Counted from the first letter of the stretch, positions 1 to 8,450 are shown. The stretch: DNA of 32,028 bases from RGIG2206 sp045577615 (GCA_045577615.1 JAZNIT010000015.1:1-32028), one strand, 5' to 3'. Notes: generated by a model from the letters alone, not told the origin. Program-made: numbers and translations.

Positions 1-61
1 CAGGTATACCCTCTTGTTCGCAACCGCAAAAATCATATTCGAGTTTAAGCTCGGTTTTCAT
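1..61 (-). CDS. Start of an unidentified gene (5' end only)
   Basis: Only the first 20 codons are in the window; the gene runs off the left edge. Reading the minus strand from an ATG at 61-59 gives MKTELKLEYDFCGCEQEGIP. A good ribosome-binding site (AAAGGAGAG) sits about seven bases upstream. It lies 65 bp downstream of the CD1247-like gene on the same strand, so it is probably co-transcribed with efp and that gene. The acidic stretch followed by CGC faintly recalls the cysteine/aspartate tail of the neighbour, but 20 residues are too few to assign a family. Confidence 0.6.
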   Translation of the reverse strand, partial: MKTELKLEYDFCGCEQEGIP

Positions 62-126
62 GTTCTTCTCTCCTTTGCTTAAAAAAATAAAAAAAGTGGC
101 ACATAAAGTGCGACTTAAAAGGTTAA

Positions 127-558
127 CTATTCTTCGGTTTGCTCGTTTTCGCTGCAACAGTCGCAGTCACAGTCACAGTCAAAATCAAATTCAAGTTCTG
201 TGCCGCAGTTGGGGCAAGTCATACCCTCTTCTTCTAACATATCGCCATCAAGGTAGATAACATCGTTGCAAGCGGGACATTCGATTTCGTAAACCTCGTC
301 ATCACAGTCGCAACCGCAGTCACCGTCACAGTCGTCATCTTCATAGATGATTTCTTCTAACGAGGAAAGGTCCTCATCAACTGCATCAATTTGTTCCATA
401 AGTTCATCGCAACCGTCTTCAATTTCGCAAATTTCTTCGGTGATATCTCCAAGCAAATCAATTATGGCATAAATAACCTTGCCCTCTTTGGTGTTATTAT
501 CGAGTTCAAGGCCCTCTGCAAGACCTTTAATATATGCAATCTTTTCACAAATATCCAT
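127..558 (-). CDS. CD1247-family acidic zinc-ribbon protein
   Basis: A 143-residue acidic protein. Residues 1-70 match what I recall of the CD1247 N-terminal domain family of Clostridia, which typically sits next to efp. A zinc ribbon follows, with CPAC at 94-97 and CPNC at 115-118. Two Cys/Asp-rich tracts (about 77-86 and 127-135) alternate C and D and could bind further metal. The start is supported by AGGAGG eight bases upstream. It lies 31 bp after efp on the same strand and is probably in the efp transcript. Its function is not known to me; related proteins are sometimes labelled 'AraC family regulator', but no helix-turn-helix is visible here. Confidence 0.8.
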   Translation of the reverse strand: MDICEKIAYIKGLAEGLELDNNTKEGKVIYAIIDLLGDITEEICEIEDGCDELMEQIDAVDEDLSSLEEIIYEDDDCDGDCGCDCDDEVYEIECPACNDVIYLDGDMLEEEGMTCPNCGTELEFDFDCDCDCDCCSENEQTEE

Positions 559-589
559 TATTAAGTCCTCCTAAATAAAAGTGTTGCTA

Positions 590-1147
590 TTAAGCACGTT
601 CCATATATTCGCCGGTTCTGGTATCGATTCTAACCATATCGCCCTCATCAATAAAGAGGGGAACACGGATTTCAGCACCGGTTTCAACCGTTGCGGGCTT
701 GGTTGCGTTGGTTGCGGTGTCGCCCTTAACACCGGGCTCGGTGTGAGTTACCTCAAGCTCTACAAATGTGGGGGGCTCTACACCGAAAACCTGACCCTTG
801 TAGGAAAGGATTTTACAAGTCATATTCTCTTTAACAAACTTGAAGTTGTCACTAAGCTCTGACTCGTTAACGGGAACGAGCTCGTATGACTCGGGATCCA
901 TAAAGTAGTAAAGACCACTGTCGGAATATGAGAATTCCATATCCTTACGCTCAACGTAAGCGGTGGGGAACTTGTCGTTGGGGTTGAAGGTCTTTTCAAC
1001 AACGCTGCCTGCAATTACGTTGCGGATCTTGGTGCGAACGAATGCGGCGCCCTTGCCGGGTTTTACGTGTTGGAATTCAATAATCTGGTAAACGTTACCG
1101 TCCATCTCAAAGGTAACACCGTTACGAAAATCGCCTGCTGAAATCAT
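590..1147 (-). CDS. efp: Elongation factor P
   Basis: A 185-residue cytosolic translation factor that binds ribosomes stalled at proline runs and promotes peptide-bond formation. The full three-domain length is present: an N-terminal KOW-like domain with the loop HVKPGKGAAF, whose K32 is the residue modified in Bacillus-type EF-P, then two OB-like domains ending in RIDTRTGEYMERA. It starts at an ATG preceded by GGAGAT. It has its own promoter about 110 bp upstream (1256-1284), with a leader hairpin in between. The CD1247-like gene follows. The pepP - efp - CD1247 order is a familiar clostridial arrangement. Confidence 0.97.
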   Translation of the reverse strand: MISAGDFRNGVTFEMDGNVYQIIEFQHVKPGKGAAFVRTKIRNVIAGSVVEKTFNPNDKFPTAYVERKDMEFSYSDSGLYYFMDPESYELVPVNESELSDNFKFVKENMTCKILSYKGQVFGVEPPTFVELEVTHTEPGVKGDTATNATKPATVETGAEIRVPLFIDEGDMVRIDTRTGEYMERA

Positions 1148-1190
1148 TTTTTATCTCCATTTCTCCGACGGTGAGAACATTGGCGCAACA

Positions 1191-1219
1191 GCAAAAGCAC
1201 CCCGTCGGTGCGCTTTTGC
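1191..1219 (-). promoter_or_regulatory. Hairpin in the efp leader
   Basis: An inverted repeat in the untranslated leader of efp: GCAAAAG-type arms enclose GCACC/GGTGC with a short loop and a one-base bulge. No U-tract follows on the minus strand, so it does not look like an intrinsic terminator. It may stabilise the leader RNA or block read-through from pepP; no function can be assigned. Confidence 0.45.
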
Positions 1220-1255
1220 CAAGAAAACACAATGACTCATAATATTTACCTTTTT

Positions 1256-1284
1256 ATTCTATTACATCTGCGCTGATTTTTCAA
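1256..1284 (-). promoter_or_regulatory. Sigma-A promoter for efp
   Basis: On the minus strand TTGAAA (1284-1279) and TAGAAT (1261-1256) are separated by 17 bases, close to the vegetative consensus. The element lies in the pepP-efp gap, so efp can be transcribed separately from the yqeG-pepP group. Confidence 0.65.
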
Positions 1285-1300
1285 GCACTTTTTATCATTT

Positions 1301-2359
1301 TTACACAATTATAAGCTCTTTAACCGATTTTGTTAGATTTTTATATCCATTTTGGGTTACAAAAGCCATATCTTCAATGCGAACACCAAACTCACCCGGC
1401 AAATATATGCCCGGTTCAACGGTAATTATATCCCCTGCTTTAAGCAAATCTGCCGAGCGGGTGGACACGGTTGGGGCTTCGTGAATTTCATAGCCTACAC
1501 CGTGGCCTGTGGAATGGGTGAAATATTGGCCGTAGCCTGCAGCAGCAATAACCTCTCTTGCCCGACGGTCAATTTCGCTGCAAGGCACGCCCTCTGCGAT
1601 GCCGTCAAGTGCGGCAAGCTGTGCCGTCAGCACGGTATTGTAGACCCGTTTCATTTTGTCGGTGGCAAATCCCACCGCAACGGTGCGGGTCATATCACTG
1701 TGGCAACCGTTAACCACTGCGCCGAAATCCATTGTAATAAAGTCGCCTGCCGCCACCTTTTTGGCGGTAGGAACTCCGTGAGGAACGCTGGAGTTGGCGC
1801 CCGACACGGCAATGGTTTCGAAAGACATTGCCTCGGCACCCTCGCGGCGCATCACGTATTCAAGCTCTGCGGCTATCTCGATATCGGTGACACCCTCGCG
1901 AATGAATTTGAGAAGGTGGTCAAAGGCCTTTTCGGCAATGGCTTGTGCCGCTGTAACCGAGGCTAACTCTTGCTCGTTTTTTTGGCGGCGCATAGCCGAT
2001 ATGGCTTCATCCATTTGGGGGCAGGGCGCAAGTTCAAAACCTGCAAGAGCCGTTTTCATTCGGTCAAACTCGGCAAGGGTTATGCCCGACTGAACGGCTA
2101 CCCTTTTGCAGCCTGAAAGAAGACCCTTCACCTGCTCAAACAGTTTTTCTTGCAGCATTACAGGCACCCTGCTCTGCTTTTGGGCGGCCTCGAAATAGCG
2201 GCCGTCGATAATAAAGCTTGCAGCGGTGGGAGTTATAACCAACGTGCCTGCATCCCCCGATTCAAAGCCCGTCAGATAGCGGCGCTCGGTGGGGCAAGTG
2301 ATAAGCACCCCATCAAAGCCGTGAGCGCTGTTAAGCACCCTTAAAAACTGCTCGTTCAT
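1301..2359 (-). CDS. pepP: Xaa-Pro aminopeptidase (M24B)
   Basis: A 352-residue cytosolic metallopeptidase removing N-terminal residues that precede proline. The N-terminal creatinase-like domain (1-125) contains GVLITCPTERRYLTGF. The C-terminal 'pita-bread' domain carries all five metal ligands: D211 (MDFGA), D222 (HSDMTR), H286 (STGHGVGYEIHE), E315 (VEPGIY) and E329 (VRIED). The start ATG overlaps the stop of the upstream endonuclease IV-like gene by four bases, indicating translational coupling. Its length is normal for the family. I use pepP loosely; ypdF-type Xaa-Pro dipeptidase is the alternative name. Confidence 0.93.
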   Translation of the reverse strand: MNEQFLRVLNSAHGFDGVLITCPTERRYLTGFESGDAGTLVITPTAASFIIDGRYFEAAQKQSRVPVMLQEKLFEQVKGLLSGCKRVAVQSGITLAEFDRMKTALAGFELAPCPQMDEAISAMRRQKNEQELASVTAAQAIAEKAFDHLLKFIREGVTDIEIAAELEYVMRREGAEAMSFETIAVSGANSSVPHGVPTAKKVAAGDFITMDFGAVVNGCHSDMTRTVAVGFATDKMKRVYNTVLTAQLAALDGIAEGVPCSEIDRRAREVIAAAGYGQYFTHSTGHGVGYEIHEAPTVSTRSADLLKAGDIITVEPGIYLPGEFGVRIEDMAFVTQNGYKNLTKSVKELIIV

Positions 2360-3219
2360 TGTGCGCCGCCCTCGATTGATTTGTAGTAGGTTTTCATCTG
2401 CAAGGCATCCTCTGCCTGAGTGCCTGCCGACTCACAAATAATGGTGGGGCTGCAGCCGCGAGCATAGGTTATATCCATAAGATGGTTATAGTTGGGGCCG
2501 TAGACGGTATCGTCAAAGGTAAGGTGTCGCACCTCGCCCCCGTCGCTGTATTCGATTTTTGAAAAGTGGGCATGGTAGCGCTTCATTCGATCGGTGCCGA
2601 TGGAATTTTCAAGTACGTCGAAAACCTTTTCGAAATCCTCGCGAGTGGTAAGTCCGCCCCGAGTGCGTGCGTTAAGGTGACCGAAGTCGATACAAGGGAT
2701 GACGCGCTCGTCCACCGCGCAAAAGCGCATAATCTCGTCAAGGTCGCCAAGCTGATTGATTTTGCCCATTGTTTCGGGGCAAAGGGTGATGTGGCCCAGA
2801 CCCTCGGCATCCATAGCCTTGAGGGCACGCTCAAAGGTGGCTATTGCAAGGGCAACGGCTACCTCTCGCTCCATTTTGCCTTTGCCGCCCGGATGGAGTA
2901 TCACTCGGGTTGCGCCCATCCAATCGGCGGCCCGTGCACTTTGCAAAATATAGTTTATAGAGTTATCAAGTTTTGATTCCTCTGCTGCGGCAAGAGAAAT
3001 ATAATAGGGAGCGTGAAGTGAAAGCGCAACACCCTTTTCAGCCATAAGCTGACCGAATTGGCGGGCTTTATCCTCGCCGATGTTGACACCTCTGCCACAC
3101 TGATATTCAAAGGCGTCGAGCCCCATTTTTTCGATGTATTCAGGCATATCCAAACTGCCCTTGTACCCCATTTTTGCAAAGCTGTCAGAGGTACCTGCAG
3201 GACCGAATTTTGCGCTCAT
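2356..3219 (-). CDS. Endonuclease IV-like TIM-barrel protein
   Basis: A 287-residue protein of the AP endonuclease 2 / sugar-phosphate isomerase superfamily. Metal-site residues line up well with E. coli Nfo as I remember it: H69 (LHAPY), H109 (LHPGG), E149 (PETMGK), D178 and H181 (DFGHLNAR), H216 (YHAHFS) and E263 (CESAG). The Nfo D-x-H ligand pair near 229-231 is not obvious (EVRH here), so true abasic-site nuclease activity is uncertain. It overlaps yqeG upstream and pepP downstream by four bases each. It could be a deoxyribonuclease IV or a related zinc hydrolase/epimerase. Confidence 0.8.
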   Translation of the reverse strand: MSAKFGPAGTSDSFAKMGYKGSLDMPEYIEKMGLDAFEYQCGRGVNIGEDKARQFGQLMAEKGVALSLHAPYYISLAAAEESKLDNSINYILQSARAADWMGATRVILHPGGKGKMEREVAVALAIATFERALKAMDAEGLGHITLCPETMGKINQLGDLDEIMRFCAVDERVIPCIDFGHLNARTRGGLTTREDFEKVFDVLENSIGTDRMKRYHAHFSKIEYSDGGEVRHLTFDDTVYGPNYNHLMDITYARGCSPTIICESAGTQAEDALQMKTYYKSIEGGAQ

Positions 3220-3713
3220 ATTCCCTTCTCCTTATACTTTTTAATAAGCGGTTTTTCAATGCGGCGGCGAATTTTAAATGTAAAGCCGTCCTCTTCTTTA
3301 ATAGGGGTGACGAGAAGAGGCTTGACACCTGCCAGATTGGCGCCCATTATGTCGGTAAATATTTGGTCACCCACCGCGGCAAGCTCTTTGGATTTCACAC
3401 CCATCTTTTTGGCGGCGCGCAAAAATCCGAAGGGCAAGGGCTTAAGGGCGGTGCTTGTGAAGTTAAGGCCAAGCTTGTTGGCAAAGGGCACTACCCTTGC
3501 GGCGCGAGCGTTGGAGACCATCATAAGCTTGATGCCTGCATTCTCCATCTCGCGAAGCCACTGCTCAACGCCCTCGTGAGGAGTTTGAGAATGATGCTCC
3601 GACAAGGTGTTATCGGCATCGAGAGCAAGGGCTTTGATGCCGCTGGTATGTAAAAAGTCGGCCGTTATTTCGGTGGCGCGATAAAAGGTTTTGAACGGTT
3701 TAAAAAGTGGCAC
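3216..3713 (-). CDS. yqeG: YqeG-family HAD phosphatase
   Basis: A 165-residue HAD subclass IIIA phosphatase-like protein. HAD motifs are complete: DADNT at 32-36 (both Asp), SN at 67-68, K91 and GDQIFTD at 115-121. I place the start at a GTG (3713-3711) because GGAGG lies eight bases upstream and because YqeG proteins normally begin with a short sequence like LFKPFKTF; an upstream ATG (3788) lacks such a site and would add 25 atypical residues. It is the first gene of an overlapping set with the endonuclease IV-like gene and pepP. The physiological substrate in Firmicutes is not established to my knowledge. Confidence 0.88.
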   Translation of the reverse strand: MPLFKPFKTFYRATEITADFLHTSGIKALALDADNTLSEHHSQTPHEGVEQWLREMENAGIKLMMVSNARAARVVPFANKLGLNFTSTALKPLPFGFLRAAKKMGVKSKELAAVGDQIFTDIMGANLAGVKPLLVTPIKEEDGFTFKIRRRIEKPLIKKYKEKGI

Positions 3714-3786
3714 GGGCCACACCTCCAAAATTTCGATATGTTTATTATACAACAAAAAAGCAGGATATTCAACTGATTTTGGATAC

Positions 3787-3821
3787 AAAAAAGACTATTG
3801 CAATAATGCAATAGTCTTTTG
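3787..3821 (-). terminator. Intrinsic terminator after rpsU
   Basis: Stem GACTATTGCA (3793-3802) pairs perfectly with TGCAATAGTC (3807-3816) across a four-base loop, flanked by A and T runs. On the minus strand the stem is followed by TTTTTT, so it ends the rpsU transcript and separates it from yqeG. Confidence 0.88.
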
Positions 3822-3870
3822 TTAGTTCGTTTTCGCGCGGCACACCGTTACCGACAGCCGCATTTCGAAA

Positions 3871-4047
3871 TTAGCGGAACTTGCGCTTGCGAGCAGCCTC
3901 CGACTTCTTTTTGCGTCTGACGGAAGGTTTCTCATAGTGCTCTCTCTTACGAACCTCTTGGATTACGCCGTCTCTTTGAGTGGCTCTCTTGAACCTGCGA
4001 AGCGCATTCTCCAGGCTTTCGTTTTCTTTTAAACGCACCTGACTCAT
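3871..4047 (-). CDS. rpsU: 30S ribosomal protein S21
   Basis: A 58-residue basic small-subunit protein. The sequence MSQVRLKENESLENALRRFK with the basic C-terminus KKKSEAARKRKFR is typical S21. The start is the ATG at 4047 with GGAGGG upstream; an in-frame upstream start (4119) would add 24 residues foreign to the family. It is monocistronic: a strong promoter lies at 4122-4151 and a terminator follows the gene. Confidence 0.96.
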   Translation of the reverse strand: MSQVRLKENESLENALRRFKRATQRDGVIQEVRKREHYEKPSVRRKKKSEAARKRKFR

Positions 4048-4121
4048 CTGGAATTCCCTCCCTCCGTGATTGCGAAGGTTCGGACACTGATTTGCCCGAA
4101 ACTTATAATAATACACCACAC

Positions 4122-4151
4122 ATTATAACTTTATACAACGGGGCTTGTCAA
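4122..4151 (-). promoter_or_regulatory. Sigma-A promoter for rpsU
   Basis: On the minus strand TTGACA (4151-4146) and TATAAT (4127-4122), both perfect consensus hexamers, are spaced 18 bases apart and lie about 75 bp before the rpsU start codon. Confidence 0.85.
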
Positions 4152-4166
4152 GACTAAAAATAAATT

Positions 4167-4763
4167 TTATTTCATTTTTTCACAAAAAAGAGCATTTACT
4201 GCCCTTTTGTACTCATTTTCGCCGTAAATATCGCTTATAACCTTGGGCAGCATATTGGAAGATATTCTGCCGGGAAGGCCTAAAATGCGGCAAAGCTCGG
4301 CTCTCAAGCAGGCTGAATTGCTTTGACCGTAGAAGCCGTCGTTATACATTTGCAGCTTGGTGACGGGGCGTACGGCCTGTGCTTTATCACCGATTATGCC
4401 TGCCTTGGCAAGCGCCTCGGTTATCACCTGCTCAGTCACTCCCTCTACCCCAAGAAGGCCGTCGGACGACGGAGCATCCTTGCGGCGTTCCTTGCCCGAG
4501 ATTTCGGGGATATAGACGTGGGTGACCTGCCCCTCGTTGACCGCCTGTGATAAAAAGTTGCGGATTATAAAGCCTGCCGAATCAGAGTCGGTCATTAAAA
4601 TAATGCCGCGCTTTTTGGCCATTAGGCGAATAAGCTCTAACTTTTCTTTATCTTTAAATATGCCGAAGCCCTCGGTGGTGATTATAAGGCCGTCGATAAA
4701 GTTGGACAGTTTGATTTTGTCATACTTGCCTTCGACCACTATTACCTGCTTTAAGGTTATCAT
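4167..4763 (-). CDS. TOPRIM domain protein with DUF4093-like C-terminus (RNase M5-like)
   Basis: A 198-residue protein. The N-terminal TOPRIM domain shows the glutamate motif VVEGKYD (E11) and the aspartate pair TDSDSAG (D59, D61), as in RNase M5, which matures 5S rRNA. The C-terminal half (about 115-190) resembles the clostridial DUF4093 extension rather than classical RnmV. I chose the ATG at 4763 because it forms an ATGA overlap with the holA stop; a longer in-frame start (4805) would lie inside holA. Last gene of the alaS-led set. It may be an RNase M5 variant or another TOPRIM nuclease. Confidence 0.8.
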   Translation of the reverse strand: MITLKQVIVVEGKYDKIKLSNFIDGLIITTEGFGIFKDKEKLELIRLMAKKRGIILMTDSDSAGFIIRNFLSQAVNEGQVTHVYIPEISGKERRKDAPSSDGLLGVEGVTEQVITEALAKAGIIGDKAQAVRPVTKLQMYNDGFYGQSNSACLRAELCRILGLPGRISSNMLPKVISDIYGENEYKRAVNALFCEKMK

Positions 4764-5803
4764 AGCTGACTGCCCGCCACCGTTCTCACAAGCTCTACAA
4801 GGCAACGCTCCATCAAAATCTTGGGCTCGGTGCGGCTGCCCTTTAAGGCAAGGTCGGTGCGGCGCAAAATCTCCAACGCTTTGTACACCGAGGTTTGGGA
4901 CATCCGCCTGCCCGATTGGGCGGCGCGGCGAAGCTTAAAGGCTGCCTTGCCATAGCCAAAGGCGGTGGCTAAATCGTCGGTGCGCATACCCTCCGCCTCG
5001 CCAAGCTTGACGCGGTAAATATCTACAAACACGCCTGAAAGCGCGCCCAAAATCATAAGGGGCTCGGTACGTGCCTCGAAAAGGTCACTGCATATGGACA
5101 AGGCTAAATCACAGTTGCCTGCGCAGACGGCATCTGCCAAGGCAAAGGATGACGCCTCGACCGTTTTGGAGCAGATAAGCTCTACATCCTGCATCGTTAC
5201 GGCGGCGCCTGAGCCCACATAGTCACACAGTTTGTCAACCTCATTAAGCAGGTTTTCAAGATTGTCACCGCAACGCTGAATAATTCCTCTGGCGACGGTA
5301 GGCTGCAGATTGATGCTGCGCTTTGCGGCGCGGCGGCAGATGGCATCGGCCAGTTCTTTTTCAGTTTTGTGGGTAAAGTTGACTGTATGAGCCTTTTTGG
5401 TGAGCAGATTTAAAAGCTCCTTGCCCTTATCACTTTTGGGCTTGGGCAATGCCGACTCGTAGGTAAATATAAGCACACAACGGTCATTAGGCTCTTCAAG
5501 CACGGCCTTAAACTGCTTGTACTGAATTTCGCTCAAGGAGGCAAACTGATAGTCGCTGACAACTACACAGGAGTGCTCGCTCATCATAGGGATTGCATCG
5601 GCTGACGAGGTTATATCGTCGGCAGAAGCACTGTTATCAAGGCGGTGAAGGTTAGCATCCTCAAAATCGGTAACGGCAGAGTTGATTATGCGCTCGACAT
5701 AGACGCGCTTTAAATAATCCTCTTCACCGTAAAAAAGGTAAATGGGTGCGTAGTCGCCGCTTTTGATGGCTTGCGCCACATCTCTTTCGTTAATTTCAGG
5801 CAT
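4760..5803 (-). CDS. holA: DNA polymerase III subunit delta
   Basis: A 347-residue clamp-loader subunit that opens the sliding clamp. It has the usual N-terminal sequence YAPIYLFYGEEDYLKRVYVE, then the domain with VNFTHKTEKELADAICRRAA, and the C-terminal collar region DLALKGSRTEPKILMERCLV. Normal length. It follows comEC by 12 bp and overlaps the TOPRIM gene by four bases. The comEC-holA order is common in Firmicutes. Confidence 0.94.
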   Translation of the reverse strand: MPEINERDVAQAIKSGDYAPIYLFYGEEDYLKRVYVERIINSAVTDFEDANLHRLDNSASADDITSSADAIPMMSEHSCVVVSDYQFASLSEIQYKQFKAVLEEPNDRCVLIFTYESALPKPKSDKGKELLNLLTKKAHTVNFTHKTEKELADAICRRAAKRSINLQPTVARGIIQRCGDNLENLLNEVDKLCDYVGSGAAVTMQDVELICSKTVEASSFALADAVCAGNCDLALSICSDLFEARTEPLMILGALSGVFVDIYRVKLGEAEGMRTDDLATAFGYGKAAFKLRRAAQSGRRMSQTSVYKALEILRRTDLALKGSRTEPKILMERCLVELVRTVAGSQL

Positions 5804-5815
5804 TGCTTCACCCCT

Positions 5816-7882
5816 TTATTGCATTACTAACAGATTTTTGTCAAAGGTGACTTTAAAGACTTCGTCGGTTACATTATACACCCTGCCGTCACCGATAGCA
5901 AGTGCATTTATATTCTCATATACAATCCACGCACGGCTTTGCCCTTTGCAGTTGCCCCGCGCAATGATGCAGTCGATATTTTTGATTTTGGTCAGACCGG
6001 CGCCTTTTTGCGCCACCGCTATACGATAACCGCTCACATCCACCACGGTAAAGTTATCATAGGGAGTGACGGCAAAATCATCGTCCAGCACTACTCTTTT
6101 TCCTTTTTGTGCCACCACGTAGGGCTGCTCTTCCGTGATAAGCTGATGGGAGGTCAGCACAAGTCGGGCGGGGTGAGATTCTATCATCTTCATTGCGTCG
6201 GTTACATCGCTCATATGCACATCAAGCAAGTCGGGCGTTTGGGAATGGGAGTCGTAAACTCCTTGGGATAAAAAGGTATTTTCTCTGCTATCAAAGATAT
6301 TCCCTATTATAACCGAGTGGCTTTTATGACGAATGAGCAGGCATTCGTTGGAATAAGAGGTTATTACCACGCGGTTTGAGGCCATATAGGTGCAAAAAGA
6401 CAAAGCAAAAAGTGCCACTGCCACCGTGACGGTGCCCACCCTCATCATATGGCGACGGTTGGCCGCACCTACGATAAGTATTCCACCGATACATAGCAGA
6501 CAGAGGGCTATAACCGTTTCGGTTTTAGATACAACAACGCTTGCATCCATCAAAGCTGAAAGTCCTTTTACGATACCGATACAGAATGCGGATAAAATTC
6601 TCATTACGCCCGCGATTGGCAATAACAGCGGCGTTGTTATCACAAGTGTCGCAGTGAAAACAAGCACTATGCCGAGCATCATCAGCGAGCCCACAGCACC
6701 GCCCACCAGCAGGTTGGACAGTATTGAAACGGGAGTAATTTTGCCGTAGCAAATCACTAGCAGCGGCGTTATTAAAATCTGTGCAGATGCGGTTAAAATA
6801 AACAGATTCAGAATAATTTTGACCAATCTGGGCCAAGTTGTATATCTTATTTTTTCACGCAAAGGGCAGTAAATCAGCAGTATGCCAAGCGTTGAAAAGA
6901 AGGACAGCAAAAATCCAATGCTCACTGCGCCCTGAGGCCAAAAGAGTGATACAAGCATTGCCGATGCACCCAAAGAATTCATGGGTGAAACGTCTCTTTT
7001 TAAGGTGAAGCTTAACACAAAAATCGCCGAACAGATGCCTGCACGGACAACTGCCACGCTCATTCCGCAGAGCATCATATAAAAGAGCATAGGGATTATT
7101 ACAATCCAGGCAAAGCGGCGTCGATTGATGCCTGTGGGCAGTGCCAGCATTATCAGCACCACAAACAAGGATAAATGGGCGCCCGAGATTACTATCAGGT
7201 GGGCAAGACCCACAACGGTGAAATCCTGCATAAGGCTGAAGCCAAAGGCTCTTTCGTCACCAAGCAGAACGCCCTTGACAAGTGCGCCCGATTGACCCGG
7301 CAGAAGGTGGTCGATACATCGAACACCTTGCTCTCTGACATAGTGAACCGCCTTTTTAAGTCCTGTCTTGTTGGTGGGTGTGACATACACCCCACTCTCC
7401 ACTGCGTAGGACTGCACGGGAAGCTCTGCGTTAAGGGTTGACGCTACGCCATAGACCAGCTCACCATGAAAGCGGTCGTACAAATCGGCACTTAATTTGG
7501 TGGTGGTGTTAAGCGTAAATTTAAAGCCGTCGTCACAGGTTATCTCATATTGATAGCTGCCGTCAAAGCCTACAATATCGGTTATCTCGCCCTCGGCATA
7601 ACCCTCGCTGTCAACATAGGCAGCGGTTGTTAGTTGGGTTTGCCGAAGCTGGGTGGTGTAAATCAACGCCACAAGTCCGCACATAAAAAGCGAGATGATG
7701 GGAAGAATTGACACCTTTTTGCTTTCGGTGTGATATTGTATAAGACTTAAAAGCAACAGGATTATCGATGCGGCAAAAAGCAAAACGCTTGCAGCCCTGC
7801 CTTTGGCATAGCCAAGGTAAGAAACGGCCACAAGCGTTAAAAGCATAGGAAAGCCTAATGCCACGGCGGGCAAATGCTTCAT
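5816..7882 (-). CDS. comEC: ComEC/Rec2-like membrane protein with degenerate C-terminal domain
   Basis: A 688-residue polytopic protein related to the DNA-uptake channel ComEC. Hydrophobic helices at the start (about 5-75) are followed by an extracellular OB-like segment, then the conserved competence core from about residue 190 (LLPGQSGALVKGVLLGDERAF, LVVISGAHLSLF-like LIVISGAHLSLFVV) to about 465. The C-terminal part (about 500-688) occupies the place of the metallo-beta-lactamase-like domain but shows no HxHxDH motif. The start overlaps the phosphoribosyltransferase stop (ATGA). Whether it still supports DNA uptake is open. Confidence 0.87.
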   Translation of the reverse strand: MKHLPAVALGFPMLLTLVAVSYLGYAKGRAASVLLFAASIILLLLSLIQYHTESKKVSILPIISLFMCGLVALIYTTQLRQTQLTTAAYVDSEGYAEGEITDIVGFDGSYQYEITCDDGFKFTLNTTTKLSADLYDRFHGELVYGVASTLNAELPVQSYAVESGVYVTPTNKTGLKKAVHYVREQGVRCIDHLLPGQSGALVKGVLLGDERAFGFSLMQDFTVVGLAHLIVISGAHLSLFVVLIMLALPTGINRRRFAWIVIIPMLFYMMLCGMSVAVVRAGICSAIFVLSFTLKRDVSPMNSLGASAMLVSLFWPQGAVSIGFLLSFFSTLGILLIYCPLREKIRYTTWPRLVKIILNLFILTASAQILITPLLVICYGKITPVSILSNLLVGGAVGSLMMLGIVLVFTATLVITTPLLLPIAGVMRILSAFCIGIVKGLSALMDASVVVSKTETVIALCLLCIGGILIVGAANRRHMMRVGTVTVAVALFALSFCTYMASNRVVITSYSNECLLIRHKSHSVIIGNIFDSRENTFLSQGVYDSHSQTPDLLDVHMSDVTDAMKMIESHPARLVLTSHQLITEEQPYVVAQKGKRVVLDDDFAVTPYDNFTVVDVSGYRIAVAQKGAGLTKIKNIDCIIARGNCKGQSRAWIVYENINALAIGDGRVYNVTDEVFKVTFDKNLLVMQ

Positions 7883-8418
7883 TTGAAAAACAAAGGTATT
7901 GAGCCGAGGGTTATGATGTCATCTCTTTGGGCGGCGTCACCCTCTGCCAATACGGCACAGGTGGCGGCCTCGTGGGCACCGGCAAGCTCTAACAGTTTGC
8001 GGATAGCAACGAGAGATTCACCCGTTGAAACAACATCGTCCACGATAAGCACCTTTTTGCCCTTAATAAGGCGGCACTCATCCTCGCCCAAATAGATGGT
8101 TTGCTCTTTTTGGGTAGTGATGGAATGAACGGTGGCCTTGACCGGCTCACCCATATAAACCTTGACACCCTTGCGAGCTACCACATAGGGCTTGCCGCAT
8201 TGACGGGACATCTCATATGCCAAGGGGATGCTTTTTGCCTCGGGAGTGAGAATGTAGTCAAAATCGGGAGCCTTTTTGAGCAGGCCCTCGGCAGCGGCTA
8301 CTGTAACCTCTACATCACCGAAAAGGATGAAGGCGGCAATATCTAACTTATCGCTGACGGCGTAAAGAGGAAGATCACGCTCTACCCCTGCGATATTTAC
8401 TTTATAAGTTTCTCTCAT
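7879..8418 (-). CDS. Purine-type phosphoribosyltransferase (Apt-like)
   Basis: A 179-residue cytosolic PRTase. The PRPP-binding loop VLIVDDVVSTGES is at 123-135. The fold start FDYILTPEAKSIPLAYEMSR and the YVVARKGVKVYM segment resemble adenine phosphoribosyltransferase and its close homologues. RBS AGGAGTG lies about nine bases before the ATG. It sits between the HIT protein gene and comEC. Adenine is a likely substrate, but the C-terminus differs enough from canonical Apt that xanthine or an orphan PRTase role cannot be excluded. Confidence 0.85.
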   Translation of the reverse strand: MRETYKVNIAGVERDLPLYAVSDKLDIAAFILFGDVEVTVAAAEGLLKKAPDFDYILTPEAKSIPLAYEMSRQCGKPYVVARKGVKVYMGEPVKATVHSITTQKEQTIYLGEDECRLIKGKKVLIVDDVVSTGESLVAIRKLLELAGAHEAATCAVLAEGDAAQRDDIITLGSIPLFFK

Positions 8419-8450
8419 ACCTTTACACTCCTAAATCTTTATGATTGGAA

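Noticed and set aside
581..862. Plus-strand open frame over efp
   Set aside because: Shadow of efp on the opposite strand; no ribosome site and no recognisable product.
4152..4175. AT-rich AAATAAA/TTTATTT inverted repeat as a terminator of the TOPRIM gene
   Set aside because: Stem is A-T only and short; too weak to call.
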